NCBI GenBank assembly: GCA_009760855.2 | Contig: WPIO01000054.1 | Location: forward strand, 1,157,001 to 1,221,000 | Origin: Cristatella mucedo | Lineage: Eukaryota; Bryozoa; Phylactolaemata; Cristatellidae | Reading direction: 5' to 3' | Length of the DNA stretch: 64,000 nt | In this document: positions 1 to 11,495 of the stretch, one piece after another | How positions within the stretch are numbered: the stretch's first letter is position 1 | Layout of the letters: each line of letters starts with the position of its first letter | The notes under the pieces: model-generated | Seen by the model: only the letters and a program-made list of their open reading frames with translations | What the model was told of the DNA's origin: nothing | Database searches by the model: none | Translations under genes and position numbers: made by a program

Positions 1-321
1 CTGGCCAGGCGTCGGCTAAACGCGTGCGAGATGGAGCCATAGCCGCCGAACGGAAGCGCGAGGCTCCGCGGCCAAAGCGCCCGCGCGAACTGACTGCGCA
101 CCACGCTCGGCGGCGGCGGCTGCCGTCCTTCGGCTGCGCGGCTCAGCCAGCACCCAGCGGCCATCGCCAGACCAACGCGTAATGCGAGGGACCGACGCGG
201 AATGCGATGGATCGACGCGGAATGAGCGATCATAAGGAGCCGCCGGCTCCGAGTCCTATTGAGCGACCGCCATAGCTGCGGCCGTCACTATTGAGTGGCT
301 AAAAGAAGTATCCACTTCCTT
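1..321. other. GC-rich sequence, no gene recognised
   Basis: CpG-rich sequence with no splice-consistent exon that I can support. A degenerate repeat of about 21 bp (core GACGCGGAATGCGA) runs three times at roughly 171-231. It could be the edge of a promoter or exon lying outside the window. Confidence 0.3.
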
Positions 322-396
322 TACAGAAAATGTAAAGTGCCTAGAAAGAGATTGAGTTCTCTGGGGGCGCTAACTGAAATGAATTATTATTATTAT
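322..396 (+). mobile_element. LINE family B, orphan 3' tail
   Basis: Only the conserved 3' end of family B is present: AAAGTGCCTAGAAAGAGATT, then TTCTCTGGGGGCGCT, then a short (TTA)n tail. It matches the ends of the longer copies at 7975-8674 and 13960-14657. It is a strongly 5'-truncated insertion or a SINE remnant, because SINE1 shares this tail. Confidence 0.7.
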
Positions 397-506
397 AAAA
401 GCGCGCGCGGACGGGGAACGGCAGGAAACGGAGCTCGCAGGGTGTCAGGAAAACTGGGCTGGCGGGTCTCCGCGAGGAACGACGGCGTGCGACGACCAGC
501 GTGCGA

Positions 507-537
507 CGACCGGCGCGCAGCAGCTGCGCGCCGGTCG
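507..537. repeat. Perfect GC-rich hairpin, 14-bp arms, 3-nt loop
   Basis: The left arm CGACCGGCGCGCAG (507-520) is followed by CAG and then by its exact reverse complement (524-537). It is not next to a recognised gene end, so a terminator-like role has no support. Confidence 0.8.
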
Positions 538-810
538 GTATACGCGGGTGCGGCGCCCGAACCGCTGCGTCGCGACAAGCGATAAGTCGCGACAAGAACG
601 CGCCATAACGAAGCGAGTCATTTTCAGTAGCGTGCAGCAGAGCCGCCGCTTACTCGGCACGTAGCTAGCTGCAGCCAGACGACGAGCAACAAGTCACCCA
701 AAAGTCTTCACCTATGGTATATACTCCCTCTCTCTCTCGTTCCCCCTTCGCTGCCGTCGGGCTTGTATCTCTTACCAAGCGGCCTAGCGAGTGGCGAGTC
801 TCCTAGCCTT

Positions 811-866
811 GCGGCAGACCGGAAACCCGCAGACCGGAAACCCGCGACTACGCAGACCGGAAACCC
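811..866 (+). repeat. 15-bp tandem repeat, 3 copies
   Basis: The unit GCAGACCGGAAACCC occurs twice in tandem and again after a short spacer. It is a simple minisatellite with no coding meaning seen. Confidence 0.75.
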
Positions 867-934
867 GCGTTGTTACAGCAGATCCATTGATCGCGCGGCG
901 GGGCTACCTTGACCTAGTCAACAGTCCAACAAGA

Positions 935-936
<2 letters not shown>

Positions 937-995
<59 letters not shown>

Positions 996-1002
996 CATAT
1001 AC

Positions 1003-1043
<41 letters not shown>
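937..1043. repeat. (AT)n microsatellite
   Basis: About 105 bp of alternating AT with a few CAT interruptions, including ATAC steps near 978-1018. Confidence 0.95.
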
Positions 1044-1044
<1 letters not shown>

Positions 1045-1149
1045 ACGACAGATAGGCCAGCTATAGTACGGCCTGACGAGCCGCCGCTATAGAGACCCAC
1101 TGCGTAAGGGCGCCTTGTTCAGTTAATAGGGCGTTGTCTATTTATAAAT

Positions 1150-1285
1150 TGAGCTCCCTTTCGGCTATGGGTATAGTGCTCATAGCAGCTAATACGGCGT
1201 CGTTACTTTGCCGTCTGGCACAGAGCCAGCTCACTTCCTCTCGTCCTGCTATGAGCACTGTGCCCATAGTCGAAAGGGAGCTGGC
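1150..1285. repeat. Imperfect inverted repeat, arms about 38 bp
   Basis: The left arm begins at 1150 with GAGCTCCCTTTCGGCTATGG and ends near 1188. The right arm (about 1246-1285) is its reverse complement with a few mismatches. Short neighbouring blocks (1186-1205 and about 1298-1317) are also mutually inverted, so the element looks like a rearranged foldback or MITE-like sequence. No transposase is seen. Confidence 0.6.
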
Positions 1286-1409
1286 TCTACGAGCGAACGG
1301 CGCCATATTAGCTGCCTTGCTGGTGGCCATGTTGACTGCAGCAGACAGCATCCACCACCAGATGCTGGAACTAAATCTCCGTCCAGCTACTTAACTTGCG
1401 CTGGAAAGA

Positions 1410-1545
1410 GGCTTGGTTCAGCGGTTAAGGTGCTCGCCACGACCAAGGTCTGGCTGAGGTCGTGGGCTCGAGCCCGGAGGCACATGTGAAGCGCCTGAAT
1501 AGAGATTAAGTTCTCTTAGGGCGCTATACGAATGAATTATATAAG
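1410..1545 (+). mobile_element. SINE1, tRNA-derived, with LINE-B 3' tail
   Basis: The head resembles a tRNA promoter. A box-A-like GGTTCAGCGGTTAAGG is followed by a hairpin built on CACGACC...GGTCGTG and a box-B-like GGGCTCGAGCCC. The 3' half, GAAGCGCCTGAATAGAGATT and then TTCTCTTAGGGCGCT, is nearly the same as the end of LINE family B, and GAATTAT follows. Related copies lie at 30548-30695 (plus) and at 17820-17945 and 13125-13215 (minus). The shared tail suggests mobilisation by the LINE-B reverse transcriptase, which is an inference. Confidence 0.8.
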
Positions 1546-2559
1546 CATGCCAATTTTGATTGTAGCAAAGTTTCAGCCCGCGTACGCACTCTCCAGAGAC
1601 AATTGGCACCACCGACCGAACGAAATAATTCTGTGCTGAGCAGGCTGGCTTTTACCTTCTCGTTTTGGACGTCATCAAGCCAGGGGCGGTCAGAAGTGAG
1701 TTGCGGGCTTTGGCGGAATACAAAATGTAGACAATGTTCCAAATGATTCGCTGTTGGCTGGAGGCACAGCTGAGCGACTTGAAATAAATATAATAATAGG
1801 TCGCACACGTAGAACCCAAAAAGAGAGCTGCAGCTCTATTCAGACGAGTTACATCTCGGGGCAAGAGAATCCATAAGAAAGGATTGGCGACGTTCTCAGG
1901 CGTCGAGCATAGACAAGCAAGCAAGAGCAAACAAGCAGACAGACACTCGGGGCCGCCTGCTATCACGGCAGCTGGCTAGAAACATGCCCAGACTTGAGCA
2001 CAGGTAATCGTGCAAAGCGCTCGGCGGAAGCAAACGAGACACAAGTTCACTGGGGCGAAAGGTGCAGCCTGGAGCTCCAGAGTTTTGGGAAAAATGAACC
2101 GAAGGCCCGCGCCAAAGCCACGAGGCTGTAATCTCCTGTGAAAAATCTCGCGAGACGCGCGAAGCCGGCGACTGTGCAAGAACACGCTGGAGGTCAGGAG
2201 CAAGGAGGTCAGGTCACGGAGGTCAGGCAAGCCTGATGCGGTGCAACCGAATGGGGTGACCAGTTGGCCAATGAGAGAGGAACTCGAAATCGATTCGATG
2301 TTTGTCAGGACGCACAGACAGAAGATTCTAGCTACGCCGTCGACGGCAGACTGGGCGAAATGCTGATGATTTGTGTACCAGTTGCCGTCGATCAAAGACA
2401 CGGGCGTGGAATCTTTAATAAAGGGAATTGCGGTAACTTAGACATGATCAATGATTCAAAACACGCGGTGGTACGACACGAAACCTGAGTAGGAATTTTT
2501 GCGGATAGCGAGGTCGGACCCAAAGAACAAAGCGGCTTCTTTGAACTTTTTTGCAGGCC

Positions 2560-4020
2560 AGACAGATACGATCAGAGTCAGTCCCCAAAGGTACCATCTC
2601 CACTGGACTTCTCCTGGACTCCGTTCGTTCCTTTGCCTCAGTGTCCACCTTTAAGGTTGCCGCGAATGACCACACCTCGAAGATCATTCCCAGCCTAAGT
2701 AAACAATTTGATCTCTATAGCCCCTTATACTCATTGTTCTCCCCTGAGATGCATAGGCTGTGCGCTACTCTGAAAAGACAAGATCCTTAGTATCCTTACA
2801 AAATGTTGCTGTTGAGATGCTCATTAAGAAGTCGACATTAGACCGGAAGAACCTAATCAGCTTCCGCCCAGTCTCGCCACTGCCGTTCCTCTCCAAGATA
2901 CTGGAATGAGTAGTGGCAGACAAGTTAAATCCTTATATCTAAACTTCAAACCCGAGTAAGTTCCAGTCAGCTTTTCAAACAAATGACCACCGAGTCAGCC
3001 CTGCTGCGAGTATATAATGACTTTGAGTCGACGGTCGTGGGTCGCGGGTCACAGGTCGAGCAGACTATGGAAAAGCCTACGCTAGCTCTGCTGGATATCT
3101 CAGCAGATTTTGATACCGTAAAGATACTGAATCGTTTTTTCGAGCGCCTATTATCTCGCCTGCGCATCATTGGCATTGCACTGCAACGGCTGAGATCATG
3201 CACCTTAACGCAGTGAGATATTTCAGAGCGTTGATGTCAACGAGCATAAGCGGTGCTCAACGGAGCATCTAAAGTACGAGACACCCAAAGTACGGATCGG
3301 CGCTTGCAGCAGCTCCTTTCAGCAGCTCCGTACTCTCCATTGTGCGTGTGCGTAACCCTCTAGCGCGATCCAGGCTTTCATTTTACGCAGATTTACGCAG
3401 TTGTGACATATTTACGCAGATGACATACAGCTGTTTCCCGTGTGCTTTTGAACACTCCCTCCTTCCTTCCTCAGAGTCTCCCAACTCTTTTGCAAAATTA
3501 TTTTGCTGACATTCGCTCTTGCATGGCAGCGAGCTTTCTCAACTTGAAATAAAGATAAGAACCGGCCTACCGGCTATAAGCAAACCTATTGTTACTTGTA
3601 CGTTAGATAGCCTAGCCCTCAAAATTGGCTCGGTCAGCATGTCTCCAGTTGCATCAGCACAAAATCTGCAAAATCTGTCGCGTTCCGCAGTATCAAGCTC
3701 AGCCTATTTTTATTCAGAGCCTCCATTGCAAAACGTCGGCACAGCCCTGAGGATATCATAACCAAGCTAGTCCATTCGTAGCCTACGCATTCGTAGCAAC
3801 TGAACTAGACTGCTGTAGCTCACTAATTGCTGGTCTTTCTGAAAAAAAAGCATCAAGAGGCTGGGGGACTAGCTCGTGACAAGCTCTCCAGCTTGTCTGT
3901 CGTTTACGTCGCTACTTCCACGTTACAGCGCGTCTGCCCATCAATCTGCAGCGCCCTTTCCATCAAGCAACGTGTCGTCGACATCCTACCAGCCGCCTTG
4001 AATCGGTTAGTTAAGTCAGC
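2560..4020 (+). mobile_element. Decayed CR1/L2-type LINE, RT region
   Basis: Translation in shifting frames gives recognisable RT blocks: FRPVSPLPFLSKILE near 2865, FQSAFQTNDH near 2962, and TLALLDISADFDTV near 3085, which corresponds to motif A (AFDTVDH in intact relatives). Then LALKIGSVSMSPVASAQNL near 3615 matches the segment after the YADD region. Later sequence resembles the LDYCNSLLAGLP and WLPVKQRI blocks. Many stops and frameshifts show it is dead. It resembles family B more than family A. Confidence 0.75.
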
Positions 4021-6990
4021 GAGCCGCCCGCTTTCGTTCGTTGGGCCATTTCCAGATTTTTTTTCGATCGGCCATTTCCGATTTTCGTTCGATCGGCAAT
4101 TGCTAGCTAGGTAGCAAGCAGGGGCTGGCTAGTGGTGTGGGCCAGCTTTCGCCCTGGCTTAAAGCCGCGCCCCCCCCCCCCGCTCAAACTCGAGAAGCCC
4201 ACTGCAGCCAGGCGCCGCTCCTGCCTGCCGAGCCTGAGCGAGAAGAAGGCGCTCTCGCAAGAAAGGCTAGCGAGCAAAAGCTCACAGGTGCAGCGCGAGC
4301 GAGCGCCGATAGTAAGCGACGCTAGCCAGTCGGGCCTAGGCCTCGGGTCGGGGGTGGGGGGGGCAGCGTAACGGCGATGCAGAGCCCCGCAATCTCAGCG
4401 ATCGGTCTCGCCAAGTCTCGCCGCATCCGAGTCTCACCGTCGCCGCCGCCGCCGCAGCCAGCGTCGCTCGATAGACACGAAGACTAACGGCGAACGGGAT
4501 GGGGATTGAAGAGCGACAGAGCAGCCGCCGCCGCCGCAGCCTGCGACGTCACCGCCAGCCGACGACGGAGGATGAGAAGCTCGCCGCTGCGCTTCCGGCG
4601 GACGCGCCTGCAGCGATGGATGGCGATAGGCCGCGAGCGAGCCAGGGAGGCGGCCATTGTACCGAGCCGCCGCCACCGGCCGCCACAGGCCGCTGCTCCC
4701 GACTGTCTCCGACTTAACCGCTTGATCGCTTGGCCGCCTGAGCCGCCAGAAAGCAAAAGGTCAAAGGTCGCCGGTTCGCGAGCTTTCTACTCTGTACCAT
4801 TCGCGTTTTTTTCAACCTTGCTCGCCGACGACGACTGAGCCGACTGGTCCGTCCATCCGGTCTGACGAAGGAAGCTCTCCGTCCGCTCGTCGTCCACGAG
4901 CGTCGTCCTTCGAAACTTGCTTCGCCTACTCTCCGTCTGGCTGTCGGTGGCCAAAGCAAAAGCTCGCCGCCCCAAGTTAAAGAGCGACGACACTTCCGCT
5001 ACGCGTCCGGACTTTTTAATCAAAAGACGGACGCGTTAGGCGACCGCCGGCGCGATCGGGAACGGCGACTCCGGGGGCTCGCGCGCACGCTACGCTCGAA
5101 AAGCGAGCTCAAAGCGCGCGCGCGCGCGCGCGAGCGCCGAGGCGAATGGAGAAGAATGGAAAAAGCTCTCGTCTGTGGCCGGCTCGCGGCAAATCGGATT
5201 TCCTCCGTCCAAAGATTGAAAGTTCACATTTTTCAAAGCCTCCGACAATCCTGCTGGCGACTTTCCGGCGAGCCGCACCGGCTGGGAAAAATGCCCTTCC
5301 GTCGTAGCTCGCCGAGCGCCGGTCGCGGAGGGCGAGGCAAGAGGCGAGACGCCGCTTCGGCGCCGAACGCGAGGCGAGCTCGACGCGTTGGAGAGAGGCG
5401 CCCGCGCGAGGGTCGACGACGATGACGATAGGTGGCGACGCGACGAAGTGGCGAACCCAATGACCTCTGAACCCGCGAACCCAACGACCTCGAGCTCGAG
5501 CCACTGGCCGCCTCGACGCACGCGCCGAGGTCGTCGCCCGAGGCCCGTGGTCCGGCAAGCGGGAGGCCGGGCTCGGCGGTGGTGGCGGTCCAGCTGGCAG
5601 CCGATCTGCTTCCAGGCCGCCAGCGACTATTTGCCGGTCGCTCCTGCAATGACGACGCGACGCGTCTCGCGAGACGCTTCTCGCCGGCCGTCGAGAAGGG
5701 CACGTCTCTCGCGACGACGAAGCAGCGCGACAAAGTCACCACGCACAAGCCGACGCACACCCTGAGGCGTCGATGATGAGGCGTCGGCCGCAGCTACCGA
5801 GGTCCGCGGCCGGCGGAACCGCCGCGGACGCGGCGCCGGTTCGGGCGAGCTCTCTGAAACCGGATGCCAAGCCCGGCGGCAAAAGCGCGAGCGCGCCGCG
5901 GCCGTTGTGGCGTACCTTTGCGACTCTTCTTCTTCTTCTGGAATGGAAAATGTGATCGGAGTCAGGCCGCGTTCGTGGCGCGCATGCGTGCGAGCGAGCG
6001 AGCGAGCCTGCACGATCGGTCCGTCGAGCTTCGCAAGTGCGACATCCTCGATGTGACCGAACGGGCTCGCTGGTTTTAGTGGACGGCCGAGCGTCTGCTA
6101 AAACCAGCGAGCACCGGACACGTGCACCAGCGACTTCGGGGAGCAGACTCGCTGGTTCGGACAATTGACCGGCTGAGCTCTCGCGAAGCGAGCGATGGCG
6201 AGCGAATTTACGAAAGAGCTGGAGAGATGGTGAGATCGCGGATTGACGTGGCTGCCAGACAGCCCGGCTTGAGAAGACGGGCGGGTAGCTGGACAGCTGA
6301 AGGCTTGACGCGGGCGCGTCTAAAAACCGAAAGAAAACTGGCCGCCGCGACGGTGCTGCGTATTAGAACTCGCTCCCAGCACTGCCTAGGCTATGGGCGA
6401 GTTCAAAACTCGGCACCGTCGTACGTTTTTTCTTCCCGGAGAAGCAGCCACCGAGGCGTCTCGCTTCGGCGATTATCTAGCGCGAGACTTTCGCTAGAGT
6501 CCGCCTGGACAAACGGTCAGAGGCGACCGACCGGACAACGAGCAGACGAGTGCGCTGGTGGAGTTTTGGAAATGGCGCTTCACAGCTGGCGCTCGCCCCG
6601 CCTCCGCCATTACCCCGCCGCCATTTCGCGCGCGAGCGGCCTGACTTGCCTTGCCGCCGCTGCCCGCACTATCCACCGAGGTGCTGCTGCCGCCACCACC
6701 TCCAGAAGACGCCGACGACGCCAGAGAGGCAGAAGAGCCCTTGAAATGACGGCGATCGCGCTGCCTCGCTTTGTTCGCCGCCGCTCAGCCGCCGCTGCCG
6801 CCGCGGCCGCTGCGCCGCCGTCCCTCAGAGCGGCGAGCGAGAGAGGCTCGCACAGCGAGCGCACAGCGACCGCAGCTATTAGCCACCTCGGCTGGAAGTC
6901 GGTTCGGCATAAGCGCAGAGCTACACCCTCGCTAAACCCTCCAGACAAAAACGTTGAGCCCACCAACACTCGCCTGAGACGCTTCTTGCA
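4021..6990. other. CpG-dense region, no gene recognised
   Basis: High GC, many CpGs, CGC/CCG runs (for example 4440-4460 and 6780-6815), a C run at 4171, a CG run at 5116-5131 and long open frames on both strands. Such frames are expected in CpG-rich DNA. None shows a domain, and long overlapping frames on both strands argue against choosing one. It could be a CpG-island promoter and 5' region of a gene not otherwise visible, or part of one continuing left. Confidence 0.35.
6065..6112. repeat. Perfect inverted repeat, 15-bp arms, 18-nt spacer
   Basis: GCTCGCTGGTTTTAG (6065-6079) is exactly reverse-complemented at 6098-6112. The half motif CTCGCTGGTT recurs at about 6148-6157, so the block is locally repeated. 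Confidence 0.8.
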
Positions 6991-7074
6991 GAGGACACTG
7001 GGAACTTTAATTAGTTGTACTTTAATTCACCAGTGCTCCGATCATTCCTGGCCTTGCAGTAACCACAGGCATGA

Positions 7075-7156
7075 CTCTCTATCTCCCTCTCTCTCTCTCC
7101 CCCTCTCTCTCTCTCTCTCTCGCTCTCACTCTCTCGCTCTCACTCTCTCTCTCTCG

Positions 7157-7204
<48 letters not shown>

Positions 7205-7311
7205 CTCACTCTCTCTCGCTCTCTCTCGCTCTCACTCTCTCTCGCTCTCACTCTCTCTCGCTCTCGCTCTCATTCTCTCACTCTCGCTCTCACTCTCGCC
7301 TCTCTGCCTGC
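7075..7311 (+). repeat. (CT)n microsatellite with CTCA interruptions
   Basis: About 235 bp of CT repeat broken by regular CGCTCTCA steps. Open frames through it (Ser-Leu runs) are artefacts. Confidence 0.95.
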
Positions 7312-7734
7312 ATAGCAGATTGCATGACCGACATTCTTACTTGGACGGCGGTAAACCTTCACTTTAGTAATAGTTTTCGATAGAAAGATTTCAAGTTGAG
7401 CATCAAGGAGAGAGTGCAGCTAAGTGGTCGGCAAACTTTTCAGACTAATTTTGGAACTACTTTTCCGACCAGTTCAGCAGGTCAAGACGGCGCACTAGGC
7501 TAGAAGAATCTAGGCCCGGCCTGGCAGAGCGGGTGAGGCCATACAGTGGCAAACAATCAGCCTCAACAGCCGCACAGACGCACACGGCGATTACTGGTGT
7601 AGACAGTTGTCATCCCTGCCCAGTCAGGCGCTTGGGTTTCACACGAGCACCTGAAATAAGTTCTAAAAATAAACATGGCCCGCGGCTCAAGCTGCAGCCA
7701 GCGTCAATGAAGAGGCAAAACTGCGAACAACAAC

Positions 7735-7832
7735 AAAATTCAACAACATTCAACAACAAATAACCGGAATAATCCAACAACAAATAACTAGAATAATCGG
7801 ATAATAACCAGAATAATCCAACAATAAATAAC
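7735..7832 (+). repeat. Degenerate AT-rich tandem repeat
   Basis: Variants of AATAACCGGAATAATCCAAC recur about four times. The preceding sequence (7320-7730) shows nothing recognisable. Confidence 0.6.
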
Positions 7833-7974
7833 TAGCTCTAATCCGGACCGGAGCACTCGCTCTGTCCGAATCTGGCCTAAAGGCCGGAGTTTTCCGACCT
7901 CATGCGTAGCTGATAGTTCAGCTTAGAAGGAAGTCCAGGAAGAAGGCCAGGAAGTCTTAGTCCAGGAAGAAGAA

Positions 7975-8674
7975 GGACTTCTGCAACTCGCTGCTCACTG
8001 GCCTACCGGCATGTGCGATCAGGCGATTGCAGCTGGTGCTAAACTCTGCAGCTAGGCTTGTCTGTCGTGAGCGTCGCAGTTGCCATATTACTCCACTTCT
8101 CGCCGACCTGCACTGGCTACCAGTCAAGCAACGGATTGACTTCAAGGTTTTGTCGCTCACTTTTAGGTCACTTCATTCTATGGCTCCAGCCTATCTCTCA
8201 GACATACTACCCCATCAGGCCAAGCATCGTACCGCCCGCTTTTCGGAATCCAACAGTCTACAAATACCTCGTACAAACCTTAAATCCTTTGGAGACCGTG
8301 CATTTAGTTCGTATGCTCCATAAGCCTGGAACTCCCTCCCGACCTGCGTCAGAACATCCCCTAAGCTGACCACATTTAAAAGGAACTTAAAAACACACCT
8401 GTTTATGACAGCATATAGTGGATCCCTGTGATTCGTCCTTCACGTGCTTATGCGTGCTGACACTGTGCATGCTGCCACTAACCACATTTGCATACTGACC
8501 TTGTGCATGTCACCCCTAACCATGTTATTCATTTTGTTTGTTTTTCAAGCATGATTTTACTCACCATTCAATTGCATTTCCCTTTGCAGCAAATGTAAAG
8601 CGCCTAGAGAGAGGGATTAAGTTCTCTGAGGGCGCTTTATCAAGTGAATTATTATTATTATTATTATTATTATT
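7975..8674 (+). mobile_element. LINE family B, 5'-truncated copy
   Basis: It begins inside the C-terminal part of the reverse transcriptase ORF. Recognisable blocks are FCNSLLTGLPACAIRRLQLV, AARLVCRERRSCHITPLLAD, LHWLPVKQRIDFKVL and GDRAFSSYAP. The 3' UTR, conserved hairpin (about 8592-8640) and (TTA)n tail follow. The ORF is broken near 8322. It lies just beyond the 3' end of the minus-strand leucine-rich-repeat gene and runs opposite to it. Confidence 0.9.
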
Positions 8675-8681
8675 CGAGATA

Positions 8682-8687
8682 TTTATT
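8682..8687 (-). promoter_or_regulatory. Polyadenylation signal of the LRR gene
   Basis: AATAAA on the minus strand (TTTATT as written), about 31 nt past the stop codon at 8718-8720. It sits in the AT-rich tail bordering the LINE copy at 7975-8674, so the insertion may have supplied it. Cleavage downstream is inferred. Confidence 0.5.
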
Positions 8688-8717
8688 CAATATTATTATT
8701 AATAATACTCGAGATTA

Positions 8718-9625
8718 TTATTCAAGTTCTCTGACCTTGGACTTGTCCTTCTTGCCCTTCTTGCGGGCGCTCTTGCGTCGAATGCGGTTCAGCTTCATGG
8801 CGGTCATCGTGTTCTCGTTGATTTCGGCCACGTTGGAGTCCCACTGCACCGAGCGGCGACTGCCGAGCGAGACGCGGCTGCCCAGCGAGCTGACGCTGCT
8901 CTTCGCCAGGCTCGACTTGGAAGGCGTCTTCGACCCGCCGAGGCCGCCAGCGCCGCCGATAGCCGACATCTGGCTGGGGCTCCGCGCCCCCGGAGCCGGC
9001 GAAGCCGCCCCGCCCACCGGCTCGACGCCCGGCATTGCCGGCACGGCTGGCATCCACTGCTGGCTGGGCCGCGGCCGAAACGGGCCAGATGGCGGCGGCT
9101 GCGGCGGTGGCTGAATCGGCGCGCCCGGAAATGCGACGGTCGGATCGAACCCGGCCGGCAGCGGCACGACGCCTGCCCACGGCGGCGGTCCCATCATCGG
9201 CAGGGGCATCGGCGGTCCGGCGCCGGCCCACATCGGCTGCGACATGCCGGCAGCGGCGGCCGCCGCTGCCGCCATCTGCATGGCGGCGGCCGCTTCGAGT
9301 GCTTGCGCAGCCTCCATTTCGTCTGCTGCGCTGGCGGCGCTGGCGGTGGCGGCCTTGGCGGCCTTGGCGGCGGCGGCGGCGGCCGCCGCGTCGGATGCTC
9401 TGCGCCGCTTGTTCTCGTCGCGACGCCGCTTCTCGGCCTCCTGCCGCTGGCTCTCGGCGGCGGCGGCCGCCGCCGCGTCGCTTCGCCTCCGGCAGAGGCC
9501 GCACGGTATGAGCGCGGCGAGGCTGAGCGTGAGCAGAGCGACGAGCGCTGTGAGCGCGAGCACGACCGTCTGCCGCGCCCGGTCCGTCGGCGTCTCGCTC
9601 CCAGAGCCTGACGACGCATCGCCAT
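8718..9625 (-). CDS. LRR gene exon 4: transmembrane helix and cytoplasmic tail
   Basis: The acceptor GACTTCAG|AT is phase 1. A linker SSGSGSETPTDRARQ leads to the helix VVLALTALVALLTLSLAALI and a stop-transfer CGLCRRR. The tail has Ala runs, an E/K/R-rich stretch likely to be helical, a Pro/Met/Gly-rich centre, Ser-rich repeats (SSLGSRVSLGSRRS) and a basic end (RRKSARKKGKKDKSK). It stops at TAA 8720-8718. The last codons border the LINE tail at 8674. An overlapping open frame on the same strand is a shadow caused by GC richness. Confidence 0.8.
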
Positions 9626-11419
9626 CTGAAGTCGAGAGTCGCATCCGGCATCATCGTGCCTGCTTTCGGCGAGTTTACGGTCGCCGGCCGCGGCGGCGGC
9701 AGCGAGCCACGACAGCGTTCGAGGCGCATCGGGGGCCCGGGCGGGGCCGGGGCCCCGATGTAAGGAAAACCATCGGGTAAGAAAGACTAGCGTCTGCGAA
9801 ACTTTGCTTGGCTACGCTGGCCATCGTAGCCAAGCTGGAAACGCGGAAGGCAAACGATGACAGCAGGCGCAGACTTCGACTGGCGCGGGGAGCGGTGCCT
9901 GTCCGTCGCTCGGCGGGCAACCGCTCAACGCCAACGACCGAGCGCTGGTGCCGACGGCGGCCGACTAGCTCGAGGAGACAACTCGCGGACTTATCCTTAT
10001 AGGTGGTGTCCGCCAGGTCGTTATTCCGGGCTCTGCCTTACTGCGTCGTTCGTAGCCCCATCGGGCGGTAATTGTCGGCCTAGCAGAGACGTCTAGTGCC
10101 GTCACGTGCCGTCACGAAGCAACTCGCACCTCGTACGAGAGTGCACACGAAAAGTGCGCAGGAAGACACGCACGCACACTGCGCACACGCGGTGCACACG
10201 AAGAAGCCCAGGCAGAGCGGAGCCGACGCCGATCGCCGGCGCCCCGGCCCTTTTTCGGTGCTTTTCATTTTCGCCATCTTTTGTTCGCCATCTTTGTTCG
10301 TTGTTCGCCATCTTTTGTGCGTTCCGCACGTCTAGGCTTGCTGCACACAGGATTCATCTCCCCTTGTAGTAGGGTGCTATTGTCTGGCTTCCTCTACCGC
10401 TCACGCATGCGCGTGGCAATACGCGCTGCCGTATAGCCTGACCGGCCTCCGGCGCCAGCCCCGGGTGCCGCCTGGCGTCTACACGACCGTCGTCACTTCG
10501 GTCCCGAGAATGAGGTGGGCCGATTGGGAGGTAAAAGCAGGCAACGACACGCCCACTTATCTTTGGTTCCAAAGAAATGCATAGTGCCACGAAACCGAAG
10601 CGAGTGCGAATTGAGAATGCCACACGAATGGTTCGCCAGCTTGAGAGCCACGATGCTCTCTCGAAAGCCCGGATCGTATCTCAACTTGGCGGTCCCAAGC
10701 CTATAGTGCAGATGACTGCTGTGTGACACGGGGTTGTTATGCAGCCTAACTGGAGGCTATGACAAACCGGTTCTTAATCGCTAATATTCGGGAAACGCGA
10801 ATGACATTTCGGGTAGTCACAACCTGAATGACTTAGCACACCAGCGTTTCGGCGAGAGAAGTGGCTGTGGCTTTTAATCCTAGTCAAACTGCTCTCATTG
10901 CTGCAAACACATCTTTTACAGCATATGTAAAGTGCCTAGAAAGAGATTAAGTCCTCTGAGAGCGCTTCACAAATATATCATTATTACTATTATATACCTG
11001 ACGGTAAACAGTAAAAAAAGGTATGCAGATACTATCACCTGCAGCTTTTTTCAGGATTTGACAGCCTTGTGAACGACGGAAAAGCTAATACGACTGACTT
11101 AGCTAACAATCTGCGCCGGCGCATCACCGAGAGAAGAGGCTGGGCTTCTGCGGTGGCGCCTCCGGCGGCTTGCGCGATTGCCGGACAGTCGGGATCGTGC
11201 GATTGCCGGACAGGCGGAAAGCCGATGGTGTTCCTGGCCGCGTCTAGAGTTCTCGGTTAGCTTCGCAGCCCTAGCAGGCATAAAACTCGACTAGCAATAT
11301 TTTTCTCACAAGCGACTCTTCCGCTAATAGTACGCCTACGCAGGGTTGGAAAAAATGATCGGGAGTATTTAGTATTCGGTCTATTTCTTTCGTGCGAGGG
11401 CTACATTGTTCAGCAACGT

Positions 11420-11495
<76 letters not shown>

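Larger units (their letters stand above)
397..930. other. GC-rich intergenic sequence
   Basis: No exon is recognised. It contains a perfect GC hairpin (507-537), a short CT run near 725-745 and three copies of a 15-bp repeat (811-866). Confidence 0.3.

Noticed and set aside
6122-7315. Open frame of 397 codons on the plus strand
   Set aside because: It starts in CpG-rich DNA without a domain and ends in the CT microsatellite. Other frames overlapping it are also open, so openness carries no weight here.
8722-9729. Second long minus-strand frame overlapping LRR exon 4
   Set aside because: The other frame has the transmembrane helix, stop-transfer residues and a splice phase matching exon 3; this one is Arg/Gly/Ala-rich shadow sequence.
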